64,000 bases of DNA from Rheinheimera faecalis (GTDB taxonomy: Bacteria > Pseudomonadota > Gammaproteobacteria > Enterobacterales > Alteromonadaceae): assembly GCF_021290965.1 (NCBI RefSeq), contig NZ_JAJOYT010000001.1, positions 1 through 64,000 on the forward strand, in the 5' to 3' direction. Position 1 is the first letter of the stretch. Each line of letters starts with the position of its first letter. The translations under genes and the position numbers were made by a program. Below the pieces are notes generated by a model. That model ran no database searches. It saw nothing but the letters and a program-made list of their open reading frames with translations, and was not told the DNA's origin. This document shows positions 17,694 to 27,536 of the stretch, one piece after another.

Positions 17694-19925
17694 ATGCTTA
17701 GAGTCCGCTGTTACTTTGTCATCGTTGTTTTAGCTTTGTTGGCTGCATGTGGCGGTGGTGGTGGCACTATCAGTGATGATGACGGCGGCGGGACCACCGA
17801 AGTCATCAGTATCAGTCTGGCGTTAACCAATGCATCTGGTGGTGTGGCGTCGGACGTGAGCAAAGCTCAGCCTTTAACATTAACCGCAACCTTAACCTCT
17901 TCAACCGGTCGTTCGATGTCAGGCCAATTAGTGACCTTTAGTTTTAATGACGCACTATTGGCCAGTTTTAATAACGAAGCAGGCACAGCTCAAACCAATA
18001 GCAGTGGAGTCGCGACTATAGGTGTTGTGGTTGGCACCAAAAGTGGTGCCGGTACTATAGCTGCGACTTTAACCGGAGGGCAGACTACGACCATAAGTTT
18101 TGCTTCTGCGGGTGATGCAGATGATATTGAACCTGAAAAGCCGGTTGGATCACTGCGATTAATTGCTGATAATTTGCAGTTAGGTTCAGGGGGAACAGCG
18201 CAAGTGGCTTTGTCTGCAGTAGTTTTAGATACCAGCAATATATTACAACCTGGAGTCACAGTGCAGTTCAGTGCCAGTTCTGGTGAGTTACAAATCGTCA
18301 GTGCTGTGACTGAAGGCGATGGCGTTGCTAAAGCGACCTTATCAAGTAGTGTGGACTCATCATTACGCACGATCACAGTGACAGCATCAGTCGGTGATAA
18401 AACTGCGACCGTCGATGTTAATGTGGTGGGGACCTCGATTTTAATCAGCGCGCCACGTTCTATGGTGTTATCTGATGAAGTGACCATCACAGCCGATCTG
18501 ACCGACTTTGATGGCAAAGGTATCCAAGGGCAAACCCTGGCTGTGACCTCGTCTTTAGGTAACCCTATTACCAGTACTTCTTTGGTCACAGCTGGGAATA
18601 GTGGGCGGGTATCCTTCTCCTACAGAGCGACGCAAGGCGGCACAGATGAACTTCGTGTCACAGGCCTTGGAGCTACAGCTATTGCTGCTGTCAGTATACA
18701 GTCTGATCAATTCCGCTTTTTAAACACTGACGTGATTGAAGTGCCGCTCGGAACAGAACAGCAACTCACAGCAGAGTGGCTGGCTAATAATGTGCCTAAC
18801 GCTGCCAAAGCGCTGAATTTTACCACCACCAGAGGAAACCTGGGACTGTTGACAGGCAATCTGACCCAGGTTTCAGTGGATCACACTACTGACGCGCAAG
18901 GACAAGCTTCTGTTCTTGTGACGTCAAATTTTGCCGGCTTTGCCAATATTGCAGCGACCGAAATACGCCCTGGCGCTACCGATCTGCTGACCACTCAAAC
19001 TCAGGTCGAATTTATTGCAACAGTGCCTGATACGGTTGCAGTGCAGGCTTTTCCGTCTCAGTTGGGGCCAGGTGAACAAAGCGTGGTACGGGCAGTGGTG
19101 AGGGATATCAACAATAATCCGGTGAAAAATCGTTCTATCGCTTTTACTTTGGATGGTGCGCCTGGTGGGCAAATTAATCCGGCTACAGCTATTACCGATT
19201 CGCAGGGGCTCGCCAGCACCGTATTCACTGCAGATAATACGACAGGAGGAGGCACGGGCGCTAACTTAAAGGTATCGGCGACAGTGCTTAATACCACGCC
19301 TGTAGTCAGTAGTGATGCAGCGGTAGCTGTCGGAGCCCGCACTTTGTTTTTCCGCTTTGGTACAGGAAATAACATCAGTGAACCGACGAATTCACTATTT
19401 AGTAAAGAGTTTTCTGTTTTGGTGACGGATTCATCCGGTAACCCTGTTGCAGGACAGGAGTTAAACGTTTCTGTATTACCAGTCAGCTACCGAAAAGGCC
19501 AATGGGTAGCTATACCAGACTTAATTGATTTTGAATATTGGGATCCTGTTGTGACTTCTATTGATCCTGTTCCTGCGGATGAGATAGATGGTTGCGCTAG
19601 TGAGGATGTCAATAACAACGGTATTTTGGATCCGGGTGAAGATCTGAATAATAATGGTCAGTTAACTCCTGGCAACGTCGCCTCAGTGCCACGCACAGTG
19701 CAGGCCGATGCCAATGGTATAGCAACCTTTGATTTAACCTATCCGCGTGATATAGCGCCCTGGACAACAGTTTTGTTATCAGTGTCAGGTTTCGCTGATG
19801 GTACAGAAAACCTGTCAAGCCGTCAGTTCCGAACCATAGTATCAGGACCTTATGTCGCTGACGAAAATTCAGGGCCTGCCAGAAACCCTTATGGTGAAGG
19901 TACTTCTTGTTTCGACACGCTGTAA
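17694..19925 (+). CDS. Lipoprotein with bacterial Ig-like (Big_1) repeats
   Basis: A 743-residue predicted outer-membrane or surface lipoprotein. The signal ends in the lipobox LAAC, followed by a Gly/Asp-rich tether. Four to five tandem Ig-like domains follow, recognisable from repeated 'VxFSxxxG.....TDxxGxAxxxxT' strands typical of invasin-type Big_1 folds (for example ITDSQGLASTVFT near 500). Near 638-660 two back-to-back EF-hand/dockerin-like loops (DVNNNGILD, DLNNNGQLT) probably bind calcium. No enzymatic domain is seen. Likely roles are adhesion or a surface scaffold. GGAG precedes the ATG. The gene is flanked by terminators. Confidence 0.8.
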   Translation: MLRVRCYFVIVVLALLAACGGGGGTISDDDGGGTTEVISISLALTNASGGVASDVSKAQPLTLTATLTSSTGRSMSGQLVTFSFNDALLASFNNEAGTAQTNSSGVATIGVVVGTKSGAGTIAATLTGGQTTTISFASAGDADDIEPEKPVGSLRLIADNLQLGSGGTAQVALSAVVLDTSNILQPGVTVQFSASSGELQIVSAVTEGDGVAKATLSSSVDSSLRTITVTASVGDKTATVDVNVVGTSILISAPRSMVLSDEVTITADLTDFDGKGIQGQTLAVTSSLGNPITSTSLVTAGNSGRVSFSYRATQGGTDELRVTGLGATAIAAVSIQSDQFRFLNTDVIEVPLGTEQQLTAEWLANNVPNAAKALNFTTTRGNLGLLTGNLTQVSVDHTTDAQGQASVLVTSNFAGFANIAATEIRPGATDLLTTQTQVEFIATVPDTVAVQAFPSQLGPGEQSVVRAVVRDINNNPVKNRSIAFTLDGAPGGQINPATAITDSQGLASTVFTADNTTGGGTGANLKVSATVLNTTPVVSSDAAVAVGARTLFFRFGTGNNISEPTNSLFSKEFSVLVTDSSGNPVAGQELNVSVLPVSYRKGQWVAIPDLIDFEYWDPVVTSIDPVPADEIDGCASEDVNNNGILDPGEDLNNNGQLTPGNVASVPRTVQADANGIATFDLTYPRDIAPWTTVLLSVSGFADGTENLSSRQFRTIVSGPYVADENSGPARNPYGEGTSCFDTL

Positions 19926-19946
19926 ACAATACGGATACATAGACAT

Positions 19947-19975
19947 AAAAAAGGCGGAGTAAATTCCGCCTTTTT
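19947..19975. terminator. Terminator between the Ig-repeat lipoprotein and astB
   Basis: The stem AAGGCGGA / TCCGCCTT is flanked by A and T runs. It lies between convergent genes and probably serves both. Confidence 0.85.
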
Positions 19976-19992
19976 ACTTGTGGGGGATGTAA

Positions 19993-21336
19993 TTAATCGC
20001 GCTGGAACTGATACACAGAACCCAGTTTCAGGATTTTTGTCAGTTCATCCAAGGCCTGACGGCTTTCAATAAGCAACTGCGGGTCTGCTAAATCGGCCTC
20101 ACTGATCTCGTCACGATAATGCGTGTCTACCCATTGATTTAACCGGACAAACAAGCTGTCGTTCATCAATACAGCAGGATTAACCGCCTGATGTTCAGCG
20201 TCACTCATCGCTACACGTAAGCGTAAACAAGCTGGGCCACCGCCATTTTGCATACTTTGTTTCACATCAAAATAATGCACCTGGCGCACCGGAGTACCAC
20301 GGCCTGTCAGCTGTTCCAGATACGCGGATACAGTGTCGCTATCACGGCACTCTGTTGGCGCAATAATGGCCATATCACCATTAGGCAAGGTCACCAGCTG
20401 AGTGTTAAACAGATAAGTTTTTACCGCTTCAGACACTGACACTTCAGAGGTTTTCACTTCGATAAAGTGTAAATCTGCTGCCGTACCAAACTTGCGGCGA
20501 ATTTCATCGAGCTTGCTTTGGGTGTCGACAAAAGCCTGCTCGTGAAAAAACAATACGTTTTGGTTGCCCACGGCTATGACGTCATTGTGAAATACACCCT
20601 GATCAATCACATCCGGATTTTGTTGTATCATCACAGCGCCGTTGTCTGATAAGCCGTGCAGGCGTGCGACCGCTTCACAAGCTTCCAGCGTATGCCGGGC
20701 AGGGAAACGTTTAGGCGCAGGCTTTGACGAATCAAAAGCGTAACGACCGTAGACAAAAAGCTCAACACCTGACGTGCCGTAATCACTGCACAAACGCGTA
20801 TGGTTGGCTGCACCTTCGTCACCAAAGTGATCGTTGTCCGGCAAATGCTGATGATGAGCAAAATGTTTGTCATCACTGAACATGGCTTTGAGAATACGAC
20901 CTGTGGTGACAGGTTCCAGTGAACGGTGAAACTTATTGGTTAAGTTCGCTGGTGTAAAATGAATTTTACCGTCCGCTGTATCTGCGCTGGGCGAAATAGT
21001 GGCGGCATTGGCGGTCCACATGCTGGAGGCTGAACAGACGGCTTTCAGTACTGCTGGTGCTTGTTTTGCAGCTTTACTGATTACTTCGCTGTCCGTGCCG
21101 GTAAAGCCTAAACGTCTTAACGTGTAGACATCAGGCCTTTCCTGTGGAGCCAGTACGCCTTGTACTAAACCCAACTCAGACAAAGACTTCATCTTTTGCA
21201 AACCCTGTTTAGCGGCTTGTTTCGGATTGGAGGTGTTTTTGGCGTTATTTAGCGAGGCAACGTTGCCGATGGATAATCCGGCATAGTTGTGCGTCGGCCC
21301 GACCAGGCCGTCAAAGTTTGCTTCAAAGAACTTCAT
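19993..21336 (-). CDS. astB: N-succinylarginine dihydrolase
   Basis: Second step of the arginine succinyltransferase pathway: it converts N2-succinylarginine to N2-succinylornithine with release of ammonia and CO2. The 447 residues match E. coli AstB in length. Characteristic blocks are [15 protein letters not shown] at the N-terminus, [36 protein letters not shown], and the catalytic Cys in [11 protein letters not shown] near residue 365. The other ast genes are not in the window, so astB is detached from the usual astCADBE order here. Confidence 0.96.
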   Translation of the reverse strand: MKFFEANFDGLVGPTHNYAGLSIGNVASLNNAKNTSNPKQAAKQGLQKMKSLSELGLVQGVLAPQERPDVYTLRRLGFTGTDSEVISKAAKQAPAVLKAVCSASSMWTANAATISPSADTADGKIHFTPANLTNKFHRSLEPVTTGRILKAMFSDDKHFAHHQHLPDNDHFGDEGAANHTRLCSDYGTSGVELFVYGRYAFDSSKPAPKRFPARHTLEACEAVARLHGLSDNGAVMIQQNPDVIDQGVFHNDVIAVGNQNVLFFHEQAFVDTQSKLDEIRRKFGTAADLHFIEVKTSEVSVSEAVKTYLFNTQLVTLPNGDMAIIAPTECRDSDTVSAYLEQLTGRGTPVRQVHYFDVKQSMQNGGGPACLRLRVAMSDAEHQAVNPAVLMNDSLFVRLNQWVDTHYRDEISEADLADPQLLIESRQALDELTKILKLGSVYQFQRD

Positions 21337-21420
21337 TTTTGCTTTATTCCTTCATTTTTTGGAAGGGGCTCTGCTTTTATTATTATTGCGGCCGTTTTTT
21401 TGTTTGCTTCATCTCCCTGC

Positions 21421-21532
21421 GTACTTAAAGCCACAGTATTGTTGACTGCGCTACTCGCTCCTGTCACATAAGACAATTATGCTCCTGGGTCTCGTTCGCT
21501 TGTCGCTATGCTGCGACTTTTGTTACTTTATG
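21421..21532 (-). repeat. Dispersed intergenic hairpin repeat, copy B
   Basis: The same family as copies A, C and D, read on the minus strand. It shares the AGTCAACAATACTG-type block, the hairpin core (GGAGCATAATTG ... TTATGTGACAGGAGCGAG) and the CGACAAGCG block. It is the most diverged copy. It lies in the divergent 351-base gap between astB and topA, which otherwise holds only the topA promoter candidate. Confidence 0.75.
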
Positions 21533-21604
21533 CAGGACCCGCTGATTTATTCAGCGAAAAGTCACTAAATTGTGACCTTCTGGCATAATAATGAACTTAT
21601 TCTC

Positions 21605-21633
21605 TTGTCACAACTTGAGTTTACGGATATACG
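21605..21633 (+). promoter_or_regulatory. Candidate topA promoter
   Basis: TTGTCA (21605-21610) and TATACG (21628-21633) are separated by 17 bases, 54 bases before the topA ATG. The assignment is by eye. Confidence 0.45.
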
Positions 21634-21687
21634 TTAAAAAAGAAGTGCCCGCCGGCACGCTAAAAGGTCAGGGATCTCAATCATAAA

Positions 21688-24285
21688 ATGGCGAAATCAC
21701 TAGTCATAGTCGAATCACCAGCGAAAGCTAAAACCATCAATAAGTACCTTGGAAATGACTTTATCGTCAAATCCAGCGTCGGCCATATCCGCGATCTGCC
21801 AACGAGCAGCAACAAGGATAAAGCCAAAGAAGACAAAACTAAGCTCAGCAAAGAGCAAAAAGAGTATCAGGCTCTGGTTGAACGTATGGGGATAGACCCA
21901 AACAACAACTGGCAGGCCCGTTATGAGATTTTGCCAGGCAAAGAAAAAGTCGTCAAAGAGCTAAAAGCTCTGGCAGAAAAGGCAGACACTGTTTATCTGG
22001 CAACGGACTTAGACCGTGAAGGGGAGGCGATAGCCTGGCACCTTCAGGAAATTATTGGTGGCGAACATCAGAAGTTTAAACGGGTGGTCTTTAATGAAAT
22101 TACCCAAAATGCCATTAAAAATGCCTTTGTTGAACCGGGTGAAGTCAATCAGCACCGTGTAAATGCGCAGCAAGCCCGTCGCTTTTTAGACCGGGTTGTT
22201 GGCTTTATGGTGTCGCCGTTATTGTGGAAAAAAGTCGCCCGTGGCTTATCTGCTGGTCGTGTACAGTCTGTGGCTGTACGTTTAGTGGTAGAGCGTGAAC
22301 GCGAAATTAAAGCTTTTGTACCAGAAGAATACTGGACTGTTGCCGCAGACACCCTGACCAAAGCGGGTGTAAACCTGCAACTGGATGTGGCTAAACAGGC
22401 CGGAAAAGCCTTCAGGCCCGAAAATAAGGCCCAGACTGATGCCGCTGTGGCTGTGCTGCAAAAAGCCAGCTATCAGGTCACTGAACGTGAAGATAAGCCG
22501 TCGAGCAGTAAAGCTCAGGCACCTTTTATCACCTCAACCTTACAACAAGCTGCCAGCACCCGTTTAGGTTATGGCGTCAAGAAAACCATGATGCTGGCAC
22601 AACGTTTGTACGAAGCCGGCCATATTACCTATATGCGTACCGACTCAACCAACTTAAGTGTTGATGCGTTGACGGCGTGTCGCGATTACATTGAACAGAA
22701 CTTCGGTAGCAAATATCTGCCGGATCAGCCTTTAAGTTATGGTAGCAAAGCCAATGCTCAGGAAGCGCACGAAGCTATTCGTCCATCTGATGTATTTGTT
22801 TTGGCCAGCAGCCTGCAGGATATGGAAGCCGATGCCCGTAAATTGTACGAGCTGATTTGGCGCCAGTTTGTGGCCTGTCAGATGCCTTCAGCACAATATG
22901 ATGTCACAGTGATCACCGTAACTGCAGCGGACTTTGAATTAAAAGCCAAAGGTCGTGTATTACGTTTTGACGGCTGGACCAAAGTGCAACCTGCGCAAAA
23001 ACGTAAAGACGAAGAAGAGCTGGAACTGCCGGATGTCAAACCTGGCGAAACCTTAAAGCTGGAACAGTTAGCTCCGGCTCAGCACTTTACTAAACCACCG
23101 GCTCGTTTTAGCGAAGCAAGTTTAGTCAAAGAGCTGGAAAAACGCGGTATAGGCCGTCCTTCCACTTACGCAGCTATTATTTCGACTATTCAGGAACGTG
23201 GTTATGTCAAAGTGGACAACCGCCGTTTCTACGCTGAAAAAATGGGCGAAATTGTGACTGACCGCCTGGTTGAAAACTTCGGCGATTTAATGAGTTACGA
23301 CTTTACCGCCAATATGGAAGTGCGCCTTGATGATATTGCTCATGGTGAGCTGCAATGGCGTAAAGTGCTGGATCAGTTTTATGGCGATTTCTCGCAGCAG
23401 TTAAAAACTGCGGAATCAGACCCGGAACAAGGCGGCATGCGCACCAATCAATTTGTGCTGACCGATATCGCCTGTCCGACTTGCGGTCGTCAAATGGGTA
23501 TCCGTACTGCATCGACCGGTGTGTTTTTAGGTTGTTCAGGCTACAACCTGCCGCCAAAAGAGCGCTGCACAACCACTATGAATCTGACTCCTGGTGATGA
23601 TGCAGTGGAAGTAGCGGATGAAGACGAATTAGAAACCGAAATACTGCGCCATAAAAAACGCTGTGCTAAATGCGGCACTGCTATGGATCATTACCTGATA
23701 GATGAGCAGCGTAAGCTGTATGTCTGTGGTAACAATCCGGGCTGTGACGGCTATCTGGTTGAAGCTGGTGTATTTAAACTTAAAGGCTATGACGGCCCAC
23801 TGATCGAATGTGAGAAGTGTGGTTCGGATATGCAGCTGAAATCAGGTCGTTTTGGTAAATACTTCGGTTGCACCAATGACACTTGTAAAAACACCCGCAA
23901 GTTGTTGAAAAGTGGTGAAGCTGCGCCGCCAAAAGAAGATCCGGTGCATTTACCAGAATTAAAATGTGAAAAGTCAGATACCTACTTCGTATTACGTGAT
24001 GGTGCTGCAGGTTTATTCCTTGCTGCTGCTACTTTCCCTAAATCCAGGGAGACACGTGCGCCACTGGTATCTGAGCTGGCTCGTTTTAAAGACCGTATCA
24101 TGCCGAAGTTTCATTATCTGGCAGAAGCTCCTGCAGCCGATGCTTCAGGCAATCCGACTATCATCCGCTGGAGTCGTAAGACCAAGCAGCAGTATGTGAT
24201 GACGGAAAAAGAAGGCAAAGCCACTGGCTGGTCGGCCTGGTACGAAAATGGCCGCTGGGTCGTGACCAAAGAAAAAGAGAAGTAA
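21688..24285 (+). CDS. topA: DNA topoisomerase I
   Basis: A type IA topoisomerase that relaxes negative supercoils. The 865-residue protein equals E. coli TopA in length. The Toprim domain is at the N-terminus ([29 protein letters not shown]). The active-site tyrosine is Tyr315 in YMRTDSTN. The C-terminal third has three tetracysteine zinc ribbons (CPTCGRQ, CAKCGTA, CEKCGSD) and further TopA C-terminal repeats. AGGTCAGGGA lies rather far upstream of the ATG, so initiation may be modest. A terminator follows. Confidence 0.98.
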   Translation: MAKSLVIVESPAKAKTINKYLGNDFIVKSSVGHIRDLPTSSNKDKAKEDKTKLSKEQKEYQALVERMGIDPNNNWQARYEILPGKEKVVKELKALAEKADTVYLATDLDREGEAIAWHLQEIIGGEHQKFKRVVFNEITQNAIKNAFVEPGEVNQHRVNAQQARRFLDRVVGFMVSPLLWKKVARGLSAGRVQSVAVRLVVEREREIKAFVPEEYWTVAADTLTKAGVNLQLDVAKQAGKAFRPENKAQTDAAVAVLQKASYQVTEREDKPSSSKAQAPFITSTLQQAASTRLGYGVKKTMMLAQRLYEAGHITYMRTDSTNLSVDALTACRDYIEQNFGSKYLPDQPLSYGSKANAQEAHEAIRPSDVFVLASSLQDMEADARKLYELIWRQFVACQMPSAQYDVTVITVTAADFELKAKGRVLRFDGWTKVQPAQKRKDEEELELPDVKPGETLKLEQLAPAQHFTKPPARFSEASLVKELEKRGIGRPSTYAAIISTIQERGYVKVDNRRFYAEKMGEIVTDRLVENFGDLMSYDFTANMEVRLDDIAHGELQWRKVLDQFYGDFSQQLKTAESDPEQGGMRTNQFVLTDIACPTCGRQMGIRTASTGVFLGCSGYNLPPKERCTTTMNLTPGDDAVEVADEDELETEILRHKKRCAKCGTAMDHYLIDEQRKLYVCGNNPGCDGYLVEAGVFKLKGYDGPLIECEKCGSDMQLKSGRFGKYFGCTNDTCKNTRKLLKSGEAAPPKEDPVHLPELKCEKSDTYFVLRDGAAGLFLAAATFPKSRETRAPLVSELARFKDRIMPKFHYLAEAPAADASGNPTIIRWSRKTKQQYVMTEKEGKATGWSAWYENGRWVVTKEKEK

Positions 24286-24297
24286 TTTCAGAGTAAT

Positions 24298-24323
24298 AAA
24301 AAAGGCGCTTAGGCGCCTTTTTT
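24298..24323. terminator. Terminator of topA
   Basis: A GGCGC/GCGCC hairpin is flanked by A6 and T6, 13 bases after the topA stop codon. Confidence 0.85.
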
Positions 24324-24337
24324 ATTACCACATTCGC

Positions 24338-24523
24338 TATACCCAAAGTAATTGGAGTTGCAGGGAGGCGACAAGTGAGTGAGACCCCAGCAGCATAGGT
24401 GTCCTATGTGCCATTGGATTGAGGCGAAAATGCGCACACAATGCCAAGTACATATTTTCTCTATATGTCTGGGGCGAGAGCACGCAGTCAACAAAGCTGC
24501 AGCTTTAAGTACGAAGGGGATTG
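24338..24523 (+). repeat. Dispersed intergenic hairpin repeat, copy C, with internal insertion
   Basis: It starts with ATACCCAAAGTAATTGGAG, as copy A does, and continues with TTGCAGGGAGGCGACAAG and a CATAGGTGTCCTATG hairpin. Then come about 57 bases absent from the other copies, CTGGGGCGAGAG, CGCAGTCAACAAAGCTGCAG and CTTTAAGTACGAAGGGG. It ends next to the stop codon of the minus-strand gene at 24524. The extra segment is AT-rich and shows no coding potential. Confidence 0.85.
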
Positions 24524-25285
24524 TTACCACTTACGTTTAGGGGCAAATAGCACATCCAAATCGTTGTTTTCCAGCTCTGCTTTTTTCTGTCTGTCGCGCA
24601 GATTACCTTCTTTTAATTCAGTTGCTATGTCTTCGAGTATAGTCATGACTTCACTTTTACGATTCGTAACATAGTCATCTACATGGGCGCAGTTAGATAA
24701 CGTAGTCAAAGCTTTTTCATAACACTGGCGAGCGGAACCTAACATATTGCCGGCCCGAGCCTGATTACCGCGTTTCACCTGACTTTCCACATTAATACGC
24801 AGTTGCAGCATTTCTAGTCGTCTGTCTTCCTGCACTACGGTTTGGGTATCAATATTGCCTCGGGCATGTTCGGCGCGCAAAATAGTGCGCAGCTTTTTAA
24901 TACCCTGGATCATGCCGATAATTTGTTTGTCGTTATCTGGCATGGTTAAACCTTCGACTGTCATGTCGCCGGAAGCTGTATCATTTAAGCGGGCTTCAGT
25001 CTCTCCAATGCGTTTCTTCAGGTCTTTTGAATTAGGTTCCAGCTCCAGCATAGCTTTGAGCGTGACAATGATTCGTTTGAGCAGCATTTGCACTATGCCT
25101 TTAGTGATAGGCACATTGGCGGCATTAAGCAGAATGTCTTCTGTATCTTCTAACAGCGTTCTGAGTTTTGAAAACTCAGCGCGTTTCAGCGATGCCAGTC
25201 GCTCTTTGTGTTGCTGCACGGCGTTGACAATCACGGCGATAATCACCAATGCAACGACCAGCACTATGATAATGGTAAAAAGCAT
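24524..25285 (-). CDS. Conserved one-TM coiled-coil protein of unknown function
   Basis: A 253-residue protein with one N-terminal TM segment (residues 2-22, very Ile/Val-rich), followed by a charged, mostly helical cytoplasmic body with no Cys-rich or catalytic motif. The later part (RAGNMLGSARQCYEKALTTLSNC, about 178-200) reads like a TPR-type helical hairpin. The C-terminus ends in a conserved-looking LDVLFAPKRKW. I recall similar unannotated proteins in Alteromonadales and vibrios but cannot name a function. It converges with topA and lies just downstream of the kinase gene on the same strand. Confidence 0.75.
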   Translation of the reverse strand: MLFTIIIVLVVALVIIAVIVNAVQQHKERLASLKRAEFSKLRTLLEDTEDILLNAANVPITKGIVQMLLKRIIVTLKAMLELEPNSKDLKKRIGETEARLNDTASGDMTVEGLTMPDNDKQIIGMIQGIKKLRTILRAEHARGNIDTQTVVQEDRRLEMLQLRINVESQVKRGNQARAGNMLGSARQCYEKALTTLSNCAHVDDYVTNRKSEVMTILEDIATELKEGNLRDRQKKAELENNDLDVLFAPKRKW

Positions 25286-25377
25286 CCAAACTCCGTTGCC
25301 CCCAGATTCTAAGAGGGGATTTCAGCTAAGGCCTGATTTTAAGACGGGCCTCGAAACATTTCTATATTAAGGTCAGC

Positions 25378-26070
25378 TCAGGGCAAAAACAGGCTAAACA
25401 TAGCTCCGCCATACAAACCGCCGTTACTTAAGCGAATAAAACCAGTTTTACCATGATTTTTATGTGCTTTGGCGATTAACCCTGCAAAAAACAGGCCTAA
25501 ACCTGTGCGGCCTGCCGCCAAGTTTAAATCTTTCATCAGGGTATCGGCATTTTCCAGCATAAATTCAGGATAACCCGGGCCGTCATCATGCAATTCGATG
25601 GCAAGACCATGTTCGGTCAGTTCTGCACGCAATAATAATTTACTTTTGGTGTAACGCAGCGCATTAACAAACATATCATTCAGCAAATTACTAATCAGGT
25701 CGCTGTCAAAATACCAAAGCAACTCGCTGCCTGCTTGTATTTGAACCTGTATATCTTTTTGTGCACTGTACATTTCATTTTTCAGCAGGATTTCCTCAAA
25801 TAAATCAGAGATATAATACTGATCTATTTGCAAAGGCAGCTGGTTTTTTTCGATACGGTACAACGACAGTAGTTGCAATAAATTGATATTGAGCCTGTTG
25901 GCTTCATAGTGGATACGGGATAACTCTTCACGGCCATTGCTATCCAGCTGTTGCTGCTCTTGTTGCAGGTTATCAATAGACTGGATCAATAAGCACAAAG
26001 AGTTCTTCATATCATGTGCTGCAGATGCCAGCACTGTTGCAAAGTCGATGGATGAATCTGAACCTGACAT
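25378..26070 (-). CDS. Soluble sensor histidine kinase, HisKA-HATPase only
   Basis: A 230-residue cytoplasmic kinase with no TM segment or sensor domain. The phospho-acceptor is His19 in AHDMKNS, followed by a helical dimerisation region. The ATPase domain shows an N-box (NDMFVNALRY), a G1 box (DDGPGYP) and a G2 box (GRTGLGLFF). No response regulator is adjacent, so it is an orphan kinase or part of a phosphorelay encoded elsewhere. Input may come from a partner protein, perhaps the membrane protein encoded 92 bases downstream, which is an inference from proximity only. Confidence 0.82.
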   Translation of the reverse strand: MSGSDSSIDFATVLASAAHDMKNSLCLLIQSIDNLQQEQQQLDSNGREELSRIHYEANRLNINLLQLLSLYRIEKNQLPLQIDQYYISDLFEEILLKNEMYSAQKDIQVQIQAGSELLWYFDSDLISNLLNDMFVNALRYTKSKLLLRAELTEHGLAIELHDDGPGYPEFMLENADTLMKDLNLAAGRTGLGLFFAGLIAKAHKNHGKTGFIRLSNGGLYGGAMFSLFLP

Positions 26071-26142
26071 ACTGTCCCCGATGATCCCGTTGTACTGCTA
26101 TTGACACAAAAACAGCAGTTTTTTTAGTTACTATTGGTTATA

Positions 26143-26173
26143 TATTCCAACTAAATCAAAATAAGTTGGAATA
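26143..26173 (+). promoter_or_regulatory. Perfect dyad upstream of cysB, candidate CysB autoregulatory site
   Basis: TATTCCAACT (26143-26152) and AGTTGGAATA (26164-26173) are perfect inverted repeats with an 11-base AT-rich centre, 56 bases before the cysB start. LysR-type regulators commonly bind such T-N11-A dyads upstream of their own genes, and CysB represses its own transcription in enterics. Confidence 0.55.
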
Positions 26174-26225
26174 TCCAAATGAATATGTATAGTGTTTATA
26201 TCATATGCCAAGAACGGATCACTGA

Positions 26226-27206
<981 letters not shown>

Positions 27207-27217
27207 CTGTTCCAAAC

Positions 27218-27249
27218 AACACAGAGGGCCTTAGTGGCCCTTTGTGTTT
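27218..27249 (+). terminator. Terminator of cysB
   Basis: A long stem, AACACAGAGGGCC / GGCCCTTTGTGTT (one mismatch), lies 11 bases after the cysB stop codon. The T-tract is short. Confidence 0.7.
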
Positions 27250-27415
27250 ATCTGCAGATGAAGGGCAAACTCTTGCCGCAGTTCCTGACAGACTTCCATC
27301 CTATGACCATAACTCTGAATAACCAACATCCGTCTGTTTTACATCCTGTACTTCACCAGTAAGCGTTAATGCAACTTATTGGGGCATGTACAAAAGCCAT
27401 GTTATTTTTTCATTT

Positions 27416-27439
27416 AGATGTCTGGATGTTTACATGTCT
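27416..27439 (+). promoter_or_regulatory. MetJ operator: three tandem met boxes upstream of metR
   Basis: Three contiguous 8-mers, AGATGTCT, GGATGTTT and ACATGTCT, resemble the met-box consensus AGACGTCT with 6, 4 and 6 matches. They abut exactly in the 8-bp register MetJ dimers use. They overlap the candidate -35 element, so MetJ with S-adenosylmethionine would block metR transcription. Confidence 0.75.
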
Positions 27440-27457
27440 TAATTTGCTGGTTATGCT
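27429..27457 (+). promoter_or_regulatory. Candidate metR promoter
   Basis: TTTACA (27429-27434), a 17-base spacer and TATGCT (27452-27457) form a good sigma70 promoter 79 bases before the metR start, overlapped by the met boxes. The rest of the 330-base cysB-metR gap shows only the cysB terminator. Confidence 0.65.
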
Positions 27458-27536
27458 AAATGGAGACAAACACATAAATGTATGATCAGAATGAAAAACT
27501 GAAGATGCAGCAAGTTCGACTTGAGGGGAGTTAAAC

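Noticed and set aside
17990-18589. 199-codon antisense frame inside the Ig-repeat lipoprotein gene
   Set aside because: It arises from the repetitive Thr/Ser/Val codons of the sense gene, which has a clear signal peptide and domain structure.
24441-24674. 77-codon plus-strand frame starting in repeat copy C
   Set aside because: Half of it is repeat sequence and half is antisense to the 24524 gene.
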